A DNA stretch of 64,000 bases from Curvularia sp. ZM96 (GCA_022457065.1 JAJGBQ010000003.1:3038001-3102000); one strand, 5' to 3'. Counted from the stretch's first letter, positions 23,298 to 34,800 are shown. Made by a program: numbers and translations. Notes: generated by a model from the sequence alone, not told the origin.

Positions 23298-24805
23298 TCA
23301 GATCGTCCCGTCGTCGTGCCTGCTATACACCAAATCACCCACAGCATGAATCCCCACACTATTTGCCTGCTCAATAATGCTCGAGTACGGTCCCGCATTA
23401 TCCAACCATACAACAGTGCCATCACTCTGCAGCTTATAAAACTCATTACCTCCCACCGCCACAGCGACATTCGCCGGGTTATCCTCCACGATTATCCAAG
23501 AGTCTTCGCTGTACGGCCACAGTGTGCGCACCAGGTATCCGTTTGACAGCAGGTCCCAAAGCATCTTGTCGTCAGTGACCGCAATTTGCTTCGATGGTAG
23601 CGTAGATGGTTGATCGGTGGATACCCAGATCGAACCGGATATTCGTGCGACGGAGCCGTCTCTGCGGCGCGAGTAAAGCTGATCTGCTGCACGACGATAT
23701 CAACGATATTGGTGTCTTTGTTGTTGCCGACCGTCGTCCATGCACCATTAGTATAGCGGAGTATTTGACCTGTTGAGCGCATCTGGTACAGCCCGCCATT
23801 GCCTACTGGAGTAGCTGAGTCCGATGTGACCTGTAGCATGTTGGTAATTTTTGAACCCAAGTCTATCCGGTTCCATTTATGCGATTTCCAACCATAGACA
23901 CTATGGATACCCATCTTGTCATCGGGGTGCATGGGGCGTAGAGTACCGTCGTACTATGCAAACATGATGGCTGGCTCAACAGTACTATGGCTCAAGCCAA
24001 GAGCATGCCCTACTTCGTGTATAGCTGTGAATCAGAAAAGTTGGGCGTCTGTCCGTTGGTAATCGTCGTTGAAGGCGATGTTGATATTACCTAAGGACAT
24101 ATAAACACTGTCAGAGAGCAGACTTGTATAGCCATAACGAGCGTCGTCTTTTTCAAACGACACGAAGCGGAAGTCGACATCAGCTTTAGTATTCGAAGCT
24201 GCCTGGACGATGTTGAGTGGTATAGAGTTCATCCACTGAGCAAAAGCTGCACAGGAAAATCTTAGCAAAGGCAAAATTTAGGAGTTGCATGCTAACCTGA
24301 TAGTATCATGTTGCCTTGTCGTTGTCAGATCACTTGAGTAGTTCTCAAAGCGCCAGGTCAGTGTAGTCTTAGCCCACTCTGGGCCCCAGAGCACATATCG
24401 CCCATTTAAATCCTGATGTTCCTCAGCCTCTATGCTACTGTACGGTTGTTCAGTTTCATAACGAGGCACGCTCATCATGTTCATTATCTTGTTGCTGAAA
24501 ACATCAGTTACGAGCTCCTTCAGGTTTCTCTGGATCTTACGTATGGCGTTTAGCAGGTCTTTATCTAAGATCGACGAGCCTGGCTTAAGCCAACCATAAA
24601 GCTTACAGAACTCGTTGACATACTTAGAGTGTATCTTTTCGTCGGCCTCTAGAACATTTGTTTAGGTAAGGGTCGACATTATTAGAGAAGAAGTTGAAAT
24701 GAGGGATGTAGTGCCCTTAGCGACATTGTGGTGAGGTGCCGCGAGACAAAGACAACTGAGGCCTAAGACGAAGGCAGCACTAACAAGCACCATTTTGCAG
24801 CGCAT
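23298..24805 (-). pseudogene. Broken matrixin-like metalloprotease with tectonin-like C-terminus
   Basis: The minus strand encodes, in order, a signal peptide (from ATG 24805), a helical peptidoglycan-binding-like prodomain (KYVNEFCKLYGWLKPGSSIL), a prodomain end where the cysteine-switch region reads VPRYETEQ, a catalytic domain with zinc site HEVGHALGLSHS and Met-turn AIMFA, then beta-propeller-like repeats with GGLYQMRSTGQI and NEFYKLQSDGTV (tectonin-like). This is a matrixin (M10A) plan joined to a tectonin-like module. It is not intact: TAA at 24662-24664, TGA at 24032-24034 and TAG at 23954-23956 interrupt the frame, a one-base frameshift lies near 23697, and the intron near 24250-24300 does not join in frame by one base. 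The cysteine-switch Cys also appears to be Tyr. The first stop could still lie in an unrecognised intron; the later ones fall inside conserved sequence. The ending HDDGTI is followed by a stop. Confidence 0.75.
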
Positions 24806-25610
24806 TCTGAAGATACGTGAGTCCGGACCTTTGCCATTTATAATCTCAAGCAGGCTACCTAGTCAGTCCTTCATTCATCTAGACCGCATGTATACTACTT
24901 GTAAGCCGGTCCGGGACCCGTCTACAATGAATTAGGTACATTGTGGTTGACAGTAGGCTATATCTACTAGTCCAATGTCTCTAGCTAGGAGTTGCATTGT
25001 GCATAGAATAGTATTTGCTTACTTGCTGGCTCAGCCCCTTGGTGAGGCCTCATACATTGAGCTCTTTTGTAGGGCAACAAACCAATAGTTGTCAGCATCG
25101 ATATAAAACCTTGCAGGCGCCCGAAGCAGACAGCTTAATATAGCTCATCGGACATAGATTGGAGCTGTAGCACTTGCAATATCCCGACGTTGGTGGTGGC
25201 TTTGCGGTACCGCGGAAGATCTGCGGAATGGCGACCACAGGAGATTAGCGAGCTTTCACCGATGCGGCAGCTCGAGTTGAATGCATATATCGTACGCTTA
25301 CCTACACGTGATGGTGTACTTGACTGGCCTCAAACTGTAGGCGTCTCCAGCCTCTCGGTCATGTCCTTATCCAACCACCCGTATGACCCACCAGCCAGTA
25401 CCAATTTAGGCTGCATAGCTGTAGCGTAATGCGGAAATGACCTTGATATGCTCACAAGTAGCATGAGGGAAACACAGGTGATTTTGAAAAGTCGATGATC
25501 TTGCTCACAGGCTTAACCCCTCATGCAATCGCTAAAGTCGGAGTTGATTCAATGCCATCTATGTCACGTAGCACCTGTCTACTTTGCCGCCGCCATATTT
25601 CTCGACATGC
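24806..25610. other. Intergenic region
   Basis: Old promoter of the metalloprotease pseudogene, with TATAAA on the minus strand at 24837-24842, and the 3' flank of the capping-protein gene. No further gene recognised. Confidence 0.5.
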
Positions 25611-26584
25611 CTACCTGCCCATGCTGTTGATCATCTCCCTCTGGGTGGCGCGGTCCTTGTTGGTCTGGCTAAGCGACTGGAGACTCCTCAGGTCTCCAAC
25701 AACGTCCTTGGCCTTGCCAAAATAGACCTCTTGCAACAGATTGCGCATCTTGAGCTCCATATCTTCGACCATCTTGCCAATGTTGGCAACGTGCGAGGTG
25801 TCATCCTCAACGGCCATGTCAGCTTCGACCTGGCGCACCATGTTACCGGAGAGATCGAGGCCGCCGAGGGCCTCGCTGTCGGTGCCGAGGGAAAGAATGA
25901 CAGTCGAAGTCAGCTTGTAGTGCGAGGTTCGGGCGCGGTCTTGGGCGTCGAAGACGTGGATGCTGTCCCAGCTGCCAGAGCTCTTGGGTGTGGGGTTGAC
26001 GGCTATTGTCTATGTGTTAGCATACAGTCGGCAATGCTGAACCCAGGGGGTCATTCATACATTTCTTCAGCAGCACGCAGCCTGCGAAGCCATCATCCAT
26101 GTCCCAGAGGTAAACACTCGATATGCCGCCCTCAAAGTATCTGCCCGCGTTAGCCACCACAACCCCGCCATAGGCACGACCAAGCCCCGCATGCACTCAC
26201 AGCTCTCTGTACACATCGAAAGCCTCGTTGGCTTTGATCTCCATCTTACGGACACGATCGCTAGGCGTCACGCCTTCGTCGATGGGCGGCTCGAACTCGT
26301 TGCTCCACGGACTTCGCCAGCTGTCGCCGTCGCGGTTGTAGTCGCAGCACAGAAAGTCGCGCTTCGTCTTTGAGCATTTCTTCACGGTGAGCGGAATATC
26401 GACGGACTCGAGCAGGTCCTCTTCGAGCGAGGGGTTGAGCTGGATAATGTGGTCAACATTGCGCTTGACGTCCTTGGGATCCAGTCGGCGGAGCAGGTCG
26501 CTGCAGTCGTGTTAACTATGAGGGCAGACCAGATATGGGGGTTGTGAGAATTCCTTACAGGGCGCTATCAATGGGGTCCGCCAT
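25611..26584 (-). CDS. CAP2: F-actin-capping protein subunit beta
   Basis: Four exons on minus: 26584-26559, 26500-26201, 26140-26061 and 26002-25611, introns 58, 60 and 58 nt; 265 residues, the normal family size. The spliced product begins MADPIDSALDLLRRLDPKD and contains the family blocks CDYNRDGDSWRSPWSNEFEPP, YFEGGISSVYLWDMDDGFAG, LDLSGNMVRQVE and HVANIGKMVEDMELKMRNLL, ending near REMINSMGR. It forms the alpha/beta heterodimer that caps actin filament barbed ends, at cortical patches and septation sites. The first exon encodes only 26 nt, so the start is recovered by splicing to MADPIDSAL|DLLRR. It is divergent from the H1-like gene across 947 bp. Confidence 0.93.
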
Positions 26585-27531
26585 TTTTCTGTGTATTGCC
26601 CGGAACAAGGCGGACGTAGTGAAGGTCGGGTTGCTTGTGTATCGTTTCTGGGTGCCAGCACCTTCGAATGTCTCGACCCCCGGCGATTCGGGCGCTTGGG
26701 GTGGGCGTTGCTTGCGCGAGTCATGCGCATACACGCCTGGGTAGTCCATAGTCACGACGCGTTGGAGCTTCGCTATTGTTCAGGTCATGGAATTTTTGTA
26801 TACCGAGATGTTATCGCATTAGGTTTTATTCAAGTGCGAGGCTGTAGTCTCATTGCGTATTTTCCAGCAGCTACGGTTCAGTCACTCACTTATTCACGCA
26901 GCAGTTGCGCCCTTCACTGTCCAGAGAGGAACTGAAACTCTATGCAAACGAATGAGCGCTATCAGATACCATACCATAGCAGTGAAAATGCGTGTGCTGT
27001 CAAGATGGGTTTGCCTTCGGCGGGCTCCAAGAACATGTTGACGGTCTGGTTTCTATAACTACAACCCTGGCTCGTCTATTGAATGAACACACTGGAATCT
27101 TCATCCCGTAAAGTATTTTTCCAAGCCGTGCTAGCATTGGAATCCACCAAATCTTCTGTAACGTTATTTGTGTATGCTAATCACTCTTCATCTTATTGTT
27201 TTCCTGCCGAATACACGTGAAAGCCAGTCGTCTCACCTTCACTTTGCCCATGAACTGTGCACGTGGGCGCTTAATCAGCATCTGACCGACTGTTTGCTAT
27301 GCTCATGAGCATAGAGACGTCATACTCAGAGTGAAGTCGCATCTCACATCTCACATGCGCAGGTAACACTTCTGTGGCATTCCAGTGCCCTCACCCTCAC
27401 CGTCCGACAGCGCTCTCGCTACACATATAAACCCCTAGAAATTCTGCTGCTCCCTCAAACCTCTACAACTCTCTACTTCTCATCACAAACTGACATACTC
27501 AACCATACCAATCAACTTCCACATTGACAAC
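26585..27531. other. Divergent promoter region
   Basis: Shared upstream region of the capping-protein gene (minus) and the H1-like gene (plus). A TATA box lies near the right end. No coding feature supported. Confidence 0.55.
27426..27431 (+). promoter_or_regulatory. TATA box of the H1-like gene
   Basis: TATAAA in CACATATAAACCCC, about 100 bp upstream of the ATG at 27532 and followed by a C/T-rich and CA-rich leader. Confidence 0.5.
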
Positions 27532-28171
27532 ATGTCTGACACCGAGAAGACTACTACCAGCTCTTCCCCCTCGTTCACCGAGCGGGAGCTTCAACTCCTT
27601 GGCTGGGCCATGCAGTCGCTCAAGTCCGGTCCTCCAGAGGTTAGTAACTACCATGGCACCTACATACACTGCTGCCCCGTCCTTCTCCTGTATCGCACTG
27701 ACACAAATCCCAGATCGATTATGACAAGCTTGCTGCCTTTGCCAGCATGAGCAACCCGCGCTCTGCTAGCAACGCCTGGGCCAAGATCAGGGCCAAGCTG
27801 GTGAATCCAGCTGTTGAAGGCGCACCTCCAGCTACTCCCAAGAAGACTCCTCGCGCCAAGAAGACTGCTGCTCCCAAGGCAGACAGCGACGAGGGCGACG
27901 TTGCTGAGACTCCCAAGAAGACTCCTCGCAAGCGTGCTCCCAAGAAGCAGGATGTCGATGGCGAATCCTCCCCCAAGAAGAAGCCAGCTCGTGGCAAGAA
28001 ATCCTCCAGCGATGAGCGTAAGTACCTCTTGCGACTCGACATGACACTGTTCTACAATGCTGACACTGCGAAGTTATCAAGTCTGAGACCGAAGAGGCCG
28101 GCGAGGCCGGCATGGCCAACGAGGCTGATGCTGTTGGATCCGACGATGAAATGTTCAAGACTGAGTTCTAA
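27532..28171 (+). CDS. Small lysine-rich nuclear protein (H1-like tail)
   Basis: Three exons: 27532-27639, 27714-28017 and 28074-28171, introns 74 and 56 nt; 169 residues. Residues 12-60 (FTERELQLLGWAMQSL, then IDYDKLAAFASMSNPRSASNAWAKIRAKL after the first splice) form a compact helical, Myb-like segment often seen in fungal proteins labelled histone H1-like. The middle is a basic tail with repeated TPKKTPR and PKK units like a linker-histone C-terminus, and the last exon is acidic (ETEEAGEAG, GSDDEMF). It is probably a chromatin-associated protein; a winged-helix linker-histone domain is not seen, so it is not a canonical H1. High-quality codon use and a TATA box suggest strong expression. 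Confidence 0.8.
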
Positions 28172-29384
28172 CGGATGTTGAAAACTCCAAGGTAAGCTTC
28201 ATGTGAGCTCGTTGTCCTTCTCTACTTTTATTTTTTGCCCATGTACTAACATCGTCTCTAGTAACGTAGCCGCTACTTCGCGTGCGTCTGCGTCACGGTC
28301 TGCCTGATAGATTCGCACGGCGTCTTCGGTCGATCAATTGGCGAAAGGGAAAGGGCAAGGAAAACCTTTCGGTTTTTTTCTTTGGAGGAAAATACACTGA
28401 TGATGGGCATTTCCGATCGAAAGGTATGGCACAGAGGAAGGTAGTTGATTGATACATACCTCTGGTGCCGCAGATCTATCAGACGAGGTACATAAAACTG
28501 CGTGTATGTTTATACATTCCTCAATTCACTTGCTCTAGCCTTTTCTTCTTGTCATCATATTTCACAGAGTGCTGTTTACTAGGCCTATAGAAAATTCGTC
28601 AGCTTGATACGTTCAGCACAACGTGTACATATGTTTGTGAGAAAGGTTCTCAAGACACCAGCTCATTCACGTTTACTTCCTCAGACCCACGCACTCCAGG
28701 TTCTCCAACAGGATTAAACACACCCGTTGGGTTTACAGTCTGTTTCGTACTCACACCGACTTCTTCCCGTAATTACAGCGCGTTATCTCCAACTGTGCTG
28801 ACCTGGCGGTCCTTGGCGTCTCTTGTACCCTCTTTCCTCCCTACCCGCGACCCCTCATGTCCTTTTATGTGTCCCTTCTCTCTGTCGCCAACTTCCTCTC
28901 CTACTTTCCATCGGGCTAGGTCTCCATGTATCCGGATTGGCTGGGTTCAATGGTTCAATGGAGCCAAGAGGAATGTGTCATGGAACCCTGGTTTCGTTTC
29001 CGTCTTTCCAACAAACACACGGACACATGAGTTTTCCCTCCAGCAAGCGTCTGCACATCTCAGCGGCTTCATATTAGTGTTTGTACATAGGAATAACGTT
29101 CCGACAGATCAGGCGGTGACCAATTGAGCCTAGCCCAACCTCTTCTTAGACTAATGGCGTGAAGCAGTAGCAACCGACGAAGCAAATCTCACGGTTGGAC
29201 CAGACAAATTTGGCTTTATCGTGGAAGCTCCGGAACCATGCGCGGTAGGCTTGACCCGTGTATAAATGCGGGGTACATTGTAGACGTTAGCTCTCTCCAT
29301 TCCCTTCTCTTTGCTTTCTCTGCTCAACCTCAACATTCAAGACCTGCAAAGAGGTTGTCAAAGGACAAGGCTTCAGTATCCATC
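28172..29384. other. Intergenic region
   Basis: 3' UTR of the H1-like gene, then the promoter of the small protein gene with a TATA box at 29261. Between them several short open frames have no recognisable features. Confidence 0.55.
29261..29266 (+). promoter_or_regulatory. TATA box of the small Ser/Asn/Tyr-rich gene
   Basis: TATAAA in CCGTGTATAAATGCGGGG, 124 bp upstream of the ATG at 29385, followed by a C/T-rich leader. Confidence 0.5.
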
Positions 29385-29731
29385 ATGTCGTCGCAGAACA
29401 CGTCTTCAAGCTCCGGTCCTAGCTCCTCTGGCAGGACCAGCTCTGTGGTAACGAACCATGGCACCAACAACGAGGCAAGCTCCTGGATCGGTTGGAATAT
29501 CCAACATTATGCTAATCAACTGTCCAGGGAAACCACTGGTGCACTCGCGAATCTAGGCCCAGTGATACGAATTCCAATCCTTACCACTACTCCAACCAAG
29601 ATGGTTCATACTACTACAGCAACTCGGATGTAAGTCGCAAAGGGCGGTGTAGGCGTGTATTAATGTAGCACAAGGGCTCGAGGTACTACAACGACGGTCG
29701 GGGAAACTCGCGGTATACTCCTGGCAAATAG
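29385..29731 (+). CDS. Small Ser/Asn/Tyr/Gly-rich protein with a GC-AG intron
   Basis: Model: exons 29385-29474, 29528-29629 and 29675-29731, giving 82 residues. Exon 1 encodes MSSQNTSSSSGPSSSGRTSS and ends GTNNE. The first intron (53 nt) starts GCAAGC instead of GT, has a good branch site (GCTAATC) and ends CAG. The second exon, in the new frame, reads HYSNQDGSYYYSNSD; after a 39- or 45-nt intron (acceptor ambiguous between TAG at 29668 and AAG at 29674, both in frame) comes GSRYYNDGRGNSRYTPGK and a stop. The Tyr/Asn/Gly tracts continue across both junctions, which supports the splicing. Without the first splice the frame runs on into unrelated sequence to 29633. Small low-complexity proteins of this composition occur widely in ascomycetes; function unknown. 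A TATA box precedes it. Confidence 0.65.
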
Positions 29732-30052
29732 ATGTGCCTCTTCTCCTGCAAGGCGTCTCTTTTGCAGATATGGCACCGGGTGCAATGAACGGGCAAGGCG
29801 GAGGAAGTTACAAATGGACAGAATAGACTGCGCGTGAGGTTTATAGTATACTCTAATGGCATTAGTTCCAGTCTGGCTCGGCAGCATGCAACCACGCTTG
29901 TGACGCCATACATGAGGATTCCAACTGCGTCATTGCTACCTTTCTGACCATAATCACACACACCGCACCGTTACACTACGTCACCAAGCCACCCTGGATA
30001 CATTGCAGATCGTCTTGCTCCCCCAAGCTCATTTCCTTACCCCATACAGCAA

Positions 30053-32023
30053 CTGTCGAAAACAGGCGTGAAATGGTTATATTAAGTCTCTCCACACACC
30101 CAGTTTTCTGTTGCCCTCGGACATACCGCGGAAATACCAAGTCGGTCTTTTTGGTACGCCCCGAAGACGCTCGGCATCTGCACAAACACCAACGAACGGC
30201 GCTGAGACACGGTCCGTCGCAAACGATAAGCCAGCACAGATGCTTGGGGCACGGCAAAACATTTTTGCTACAATGAGTAACTGTCGATTCCAGGCGCGTA
30301 TCTTGGCCTCTTGGAAATTGCCCCTTCTAGCAACCTGTTGAATATAGGTCGCTGGCTTGGTAAGAAAGCTTGTCTATCGTTTTGCTGACACGAAGACGGA
30401 ACCAAAGTTTGTTCTTGCCCCCTCGTACGAAATGAAAAACCCTTTTTTGTGAACAGCAATGTAAAATAAGCCCGTGGCAGATGCTTTTCTCCGTCTGACC
30501 CTTTGTGTATCTCAAAACAGATTAACTACGTGCCGCGCAGTAGACACTGCACGCGGCGTCAAACACGAGAAAAAAATCTCCGACTATCATCGACTATATG
30601 GTGTTTCTACCCAAAAGAGTAGGTGTCGAAATGAGGACTCATGGCTTGTCAGACTTGGCTTTTGTGAAACTAGAAAAAAGCGTGCCAGATGTTTTACTGT
30701 GTCGGGCAGGTGTGGAAAATAGGCGTACAGAGCCTCTTTTCTGCGTAGTCATGCAAAGCGGAGCCTGTGACGATCAGCATCCATGTTCTGAAGATCATAT
30801 TGCTTTTTCGCTGCATTACGACATGGTATGCTCGACGTAGCTGTTGGACAACAAACATGGCTTTCCGCCACCCGGCTTGCAAACCGTTGTTTTTGCAGTA
30901 TATTCGAAGGCGCCGAAATGGCACAAACTGATGACAAACTGAGTTGTATGCACAATATCAATGCATAACGCCACAAAGTACCGGCAGCTGCAGAGCACAA
31001 GCATCAAACATGTCTCGCGCCAGCCCTGTCTCATTCAGCGATACACGTTCACGACAGCCCAAAAAGAAAAGCCCGGTGTGCACCTTGGCTTACCCAGAAG
31101 GGTAGCCATGAAAAGTAGGCGTGTTCCTTCGCTCTATATTGCATGTTTCCCGCCTGTCCCAACCCTGCGTTAAGTTTGCCAGGTATGCCAAAAGCAAAAG
31201 GGCACGGTGTGTGTTGGGAACTTTACGGAGTAGCTGTCAGAGAGCACGGAGTCCGTCAGCGCCAGTCTCACTAACCATGACGCAGCACTGAGCGGATCAA
31301 AAAAATTATTTGGTACCAAGCTTTCACCAATTTACCACGAACAGTAGGTACAGAAAATAGGAAGCAAGCTTGGTATACCATATCGAGTAGGCATCGAAAA
31401 TAGGCGTGTAGCTTCTCCTCTTTCCAACATGGCCACCCCCTCTCTTATCCCCTCCCCGCCGTGCCCGCTCCACCTGCCCCCCTCTCCTCTCCTCATCCCA
31501 AGCACACAATCTCAATCCATGATGGACAAGATAAGTCATCCAACCCGACAGCGCCACATACGCACTGCGATTCTAATCTGCGGCTCCGAGGCAAGCCCCA
31601 ACCTACCGCATCCAGCAACTTACTTGCATGCTGTCGAAAACAGGCGTATTTGTTCTCCTCACCTCGGAACATGTCCATACATTCACCCACCTCTTTTTCG
31701 ACATGCTATTACCATTTACTCCTCACCTTCAACCCAAACAAGCACATACACGAGAAAAAAAATCTCCGCACCCCGCGCTACTTTCCTATTCCAGCCCTCT
31801 CCGCTCAACCTTTGCGAAATTATAAAACCCCCTCTTTCGCTGAAACCCCCACTCTAGCTTGGCTTCTCTCTGTACCGTCCTACCGTCCTACCGTCTCACC
31901 GTCTCACTCAGACTCTCAAACCCCAGGCAAATAAGCATGTACCCCTTGACCTTCACGCAATGCAACAAGGGTATAGGAGCCAAAAACTTTCCTCAAAAGG
32001 AAACCCATTGAAAACAGGCGCGT
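30053..32023 (+). repeat. Dispersed short motif array, consensus GAAAAYAGGCGYG
   Basis: Copies, all on plus: 30053-30070 (CTGTCGAAAACAGGCGTG), 30281-30298 (degenerate), 30710-30727, 31107-31123, 31391-31408, 31631-31648 and 32006-32023, with a weak one at 30622. Spacing is irregular (228-430 bp). The sequences after several copies also agree: TTCTCCTC follows about 7 nt after the copies at 31391 and 31631, and related CTTGTCCT / CTTGGCCT follow others. Confidence 0.5.
31873..31904 (+). repeat. 8-bp tandem repeat, about four units
   Basis: Units TACCGTCC, TACCGTCC, TACCGTCT, CACCGTCT in succession. Confidence 0.7.
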
Positions 32024-32455
32024 GTCTTGTCCTGCCTTGGGGGAAAGCTTGTCTAGAGGGGACTGCGAATAGGATCGCTGCGGACGTAGGTTGAGGTAGA
32101 GACACTTTGTGGATGTACGTGAGACTAAGGCCGAGATACCCTTCCCCACCAAAATAGAGACAGACCAAAGGAGAGATGGGTAAGTGCCGGGATACCTATG
32201 TGGGGTCCAGTCCACTACTGCCGAGCATTTCTATGACGCCGTGACGATCCTTCAGCTTCATACGTACGTATGGATTCTTTGCGAAGAATACGAAATGGAC
32301 AAGGCGCATAAAATAGATTAGGTGGGCTTGAGAAAGCAAGTCTCCCGTGTTGCAAGTCAGCCGAGAGCGATAAGGGAGATGCGGGAGCGGGTCTAATGAC
32401 GTAGGGCAAGAAAAGACGGCGGCGGCGGACTCTTGCAGACAAAGGAACGGTGTCT

Positions 32456-32480
32456 GGGCAGGGCAGGGCAGGGCTGGGCT
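32456..32480 (+). repeat. GGGCA tandem, five units
   Basis: GGGCA repeated three times, then GGGCT twice. Confidence 0.7.
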
Positions 32481-32997
32481 CAGAAGAAGGAGATTGGAGG
32501 AAAAGTGTATCCTCGGGCTTGGACAAAGAGAAGTCAAAGGGGTTTGTTGGCGAGGCAGGTATTCCTAACAGAGAGAAGAAGGGTAGTAAACGATACGATG
32601 AATCTCTTATATCGTGAAAAAGTAGACCACACCTATCAAAACAACAAGTGAACACCTACGCCAAATGCCCAAAAAAACCATTATATCTGTTTGCCTCCCT
32701 TTCTTCCCAAAACGCCCAAAGCTATGCAAAAGTCTTTGTGTTCTGAACGCTCTCAGTGTCATCTAAAAATCCAAAAAAAAGAAGAACGAAGCAGTGGGAG
32801 AGATCACAGCTCATCCTGCCTCGGGATACGAATCTCCCAGCTCCTCGGCCCGGGCACAAATCCCATCCACCAATTATACACTCGTCGCATCTCGAGGACG
32901 AAAATCTTGGTACTGTATTCGCCTCCGCATTAGCCCATCATCGTCCAACATCTCGCTAGAAGGGGGAAAAGGTAGGCAGCCAGGGGGATAACAAAAC

Positions 32998-34800
32998 TTA
33001 CAATCTCGACGGAATCTGCGTCCACTGATACAGCACAAAGTAAATCGTCCTCTTGACAAGATTGAACTCTGCTTTGACTTCATCCCAGACAGACATGTTC
33101 TGCGCGTTCCAGTCACGCTCAAAGGATGGAATATCATCGCCGCCTGTCAGCACATTGATGGGTTTTTGCTCTTCATCTCCTTCCTCGAGTGCGAGTTTTG
33201 CCTTGCGAGCGCCTTCGTTAGTCTCAGGAAGCGCGGGCGCAACACCCTCACGCTCGCCAATCATGCGGCGGAACTCTTTGATTGCAGAGAGCGAATGCGA
33301 AAGGCGGTTCAAAGTGTTGATGAGGGCGACGAGCTCGGTGCGGCGGAGCGGCGGGTCCTTTGAGGAGTCGTGCTCATCGAATTCGAAAAGTACTTTCAGC
33401 GCTGTTCCGTAGCCGTTGGTTTGCAGTTTACCCCAGAGACGGCACTTGTCGCAACCGACACAGTCCATGATGCGGCTTACGTTCCTGAAGCGGTTGCGGA
33501 AATCTTCTTTCAGGGCCACGGTGTCTGGGTCTTGGAACATGACGGTTTCGTCGAAGATTTCAGGGCCGGAGGGAATTGCGGATGCGAGGCGGAGGACGGA
33601 GTTCTTGGTGCGGAGATCTTGTTCTGGGTCCTCGGAGCAGAAGGAGTAGTCAGAGATGTGTCGCTTGATCTTGCCTACTGCGCGCATAACCAGCGCGTAG
33701 TTGAAGTAGATGTTGGAGATGCGCTCTGGGTACTTGTGGAGACGCTCTTCGTAGCAGGCCAGATTGGGTCCCCACTGACCTGTTGTCTGGTTCAGATAAT
33801 CCCAGCATAAATGTGTAGAGATGGATGCGTGCATGCCCGAAATGACACGATGGAAGACGCGCTTCTCCAGACAGGTGTTGTCGAATTCTACAGGATCGAG
33901 GCTTTTCACAACGGAACCTTGAGCAATAGCAGACTGGAATTTCTGTTTCTGGCCCTGCTCTTGCATGACGTTACGGAGCTGGTTTGCCGCTTGCAGCTGT
34001 TGCTGGTTCCCGAAGCCACCAAAGGGCGAGTTGGGCGGAGATGACCCGCCAGTCGCAGGCGAATTCTTCGGGGGCTTGCTGAAGCAGTTTTCACGGTATA
34101 TAGCCTCCCAGACCTGTTGAGCTCCCACACCGGCGTATCCCGTAAATCGTTCTGGGTTGTCTACCAGCGACACATAATCACCCTTGGCGGTCGCCGACTC
34201 GTCGTCTGGTATGCAGTAGTCGCGCTCGTCGCATTCATCGTCGTATTCCACCACACAGCTCTCATCTACGTCCTCGCCTAGTTCTCCTTGTAACGGTCGC
34301 TTCGGCTTCTCCCTTTGCTGCTTCTTTCCTGGATGCTGCGCCGTCGGTCCCTCGAGCTTACCCAGCTCCTTTGCGCGCCAGACGAGCGGTATGTCCTCCT
34401 CATTCTCCAACGTATTCACCGCGCACGCCACATTTCCACACATTCCATTCTCGTCGTCCCAGAAGGGGCATTTCTTATTGTATAGGCTCAACCGGTAATG
34501 TGAGAAGAAGTCGGTCTTCTGGGTAATGGATTGGAGGTAGGGGTGTATAGCGTCGTTGAGTTGCTCGAGGGTACTGTAGCTTGCGCATGCGTCTGATACT
34601 ATGGCTCCAGGCGATATCTGGAATGTAGGTTTAGCGCTCTGGTCCTCGTCTGGACTGGGTGAACATGAAGACTGATTGCTTACGTCGCAAACGTTTGGCG
34701 GAGGACTACCCGCTTTTGAAGGCGCGGCATGGCTTGTAGCGCGAGAGCCACCCAGCAGCACAAAGACTGTCAAGTAGAACACATGCGCTGCGGAGCGCAT
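32998..34800 (-). CDS. ERO1: Endoplasmic reticulum oxidoreductin 1
   Basis: Single exon, 600 residues. A signal peptide occupies about residues 1-25. The family pattern KKCPFWDDENGMCGNVAC carries the conserved cysteines of the N-terminal half; DDECDERDYC and TGYAGVGAQQVWEAIYRENCF follow; SISTHLCWDYLN lies in the FAD-binding region; the active-site cysteines are in CVGCDKCRLWGKLQ at about 447-453, matching the CxxCxxC centre. Ero1 is the FAD-dependent ER-lumen oxidase that reoxidises protein disulphide isomerase and passes electrons to oxygen. A Pro/Gly/Ser linker around residues 240-265 is longer than in yeast. It is divergent from the rhodanese gene. Fungal ERO1 is normally induced by the unfolded protein response; I did not identify a clear UPR element. 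Confidence 0.95.
   Translation of the reverse strand: MRSAAHVFYLTVFVLLGGSRATSHAAPSKAGSPPPNVCDVSNQSSCSPSPDEDQSAKPTFQISPGAIVSDACASYSTLEQLNDAIHPYLQSITQKTDFFSHYRLSLYNKKCPFWDDENGMCGNVACAVNTLENEEDIPLVWRAKELGKLEGPTAQHPGKKQQREKPKRPLQGELGEDVDESCVVEYDDECDERDYCIPDDESATAKGDYVSLVDNPERFTGYAGVGAQQVWEAIYRENCFSKPPKNSPATGGSSPPNSPFGGFGNQQQLQAANQLRNVMQEQGQKQKFQSAIAQGSVVKSLDPVEFDNTCLEKRVFHRVISGMHASISTHLCWDYLNQTTGQWGPNLACYEERLHKYPERISNIYFNYALVMRAVGKIKRHISDYSFCSEDPEQDLRTKNSVLRLASAIPSGPEIFDETVMFQDPDTVALKEDFRNRFRNVSRIMDCVGCDKCRLWGKLQTNGYGTALKVLFEFDEHDSSKDPPLRRTELVALINTLNRLSHSLSAIKEFRRMIGEREGVAPALPETNEGARKAKLALEEGDEEQKPINVLTGGDDIPSFERDWNAQNMSVWDEVKAEFNLVKRTIYFVLYQWTQIPSRL

Larger units (their letters stand above)
29732..32997. 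other. 3.3-kb gene-free interval with reiterated motif
   Basis: No open frame with recognisable protein features. The interval holds seven or eight plus-oriented copies of a GAAAAYAGGCGYG-type motif (30053-32023), a tetranucleotide-like 8-bp tandem (31873-31904) and a GGGCA tandem (32456-32480). It could be a long non-coding transcript or regulatory DNA between the small protein and ERO1 genes. Confidence 0.55.
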
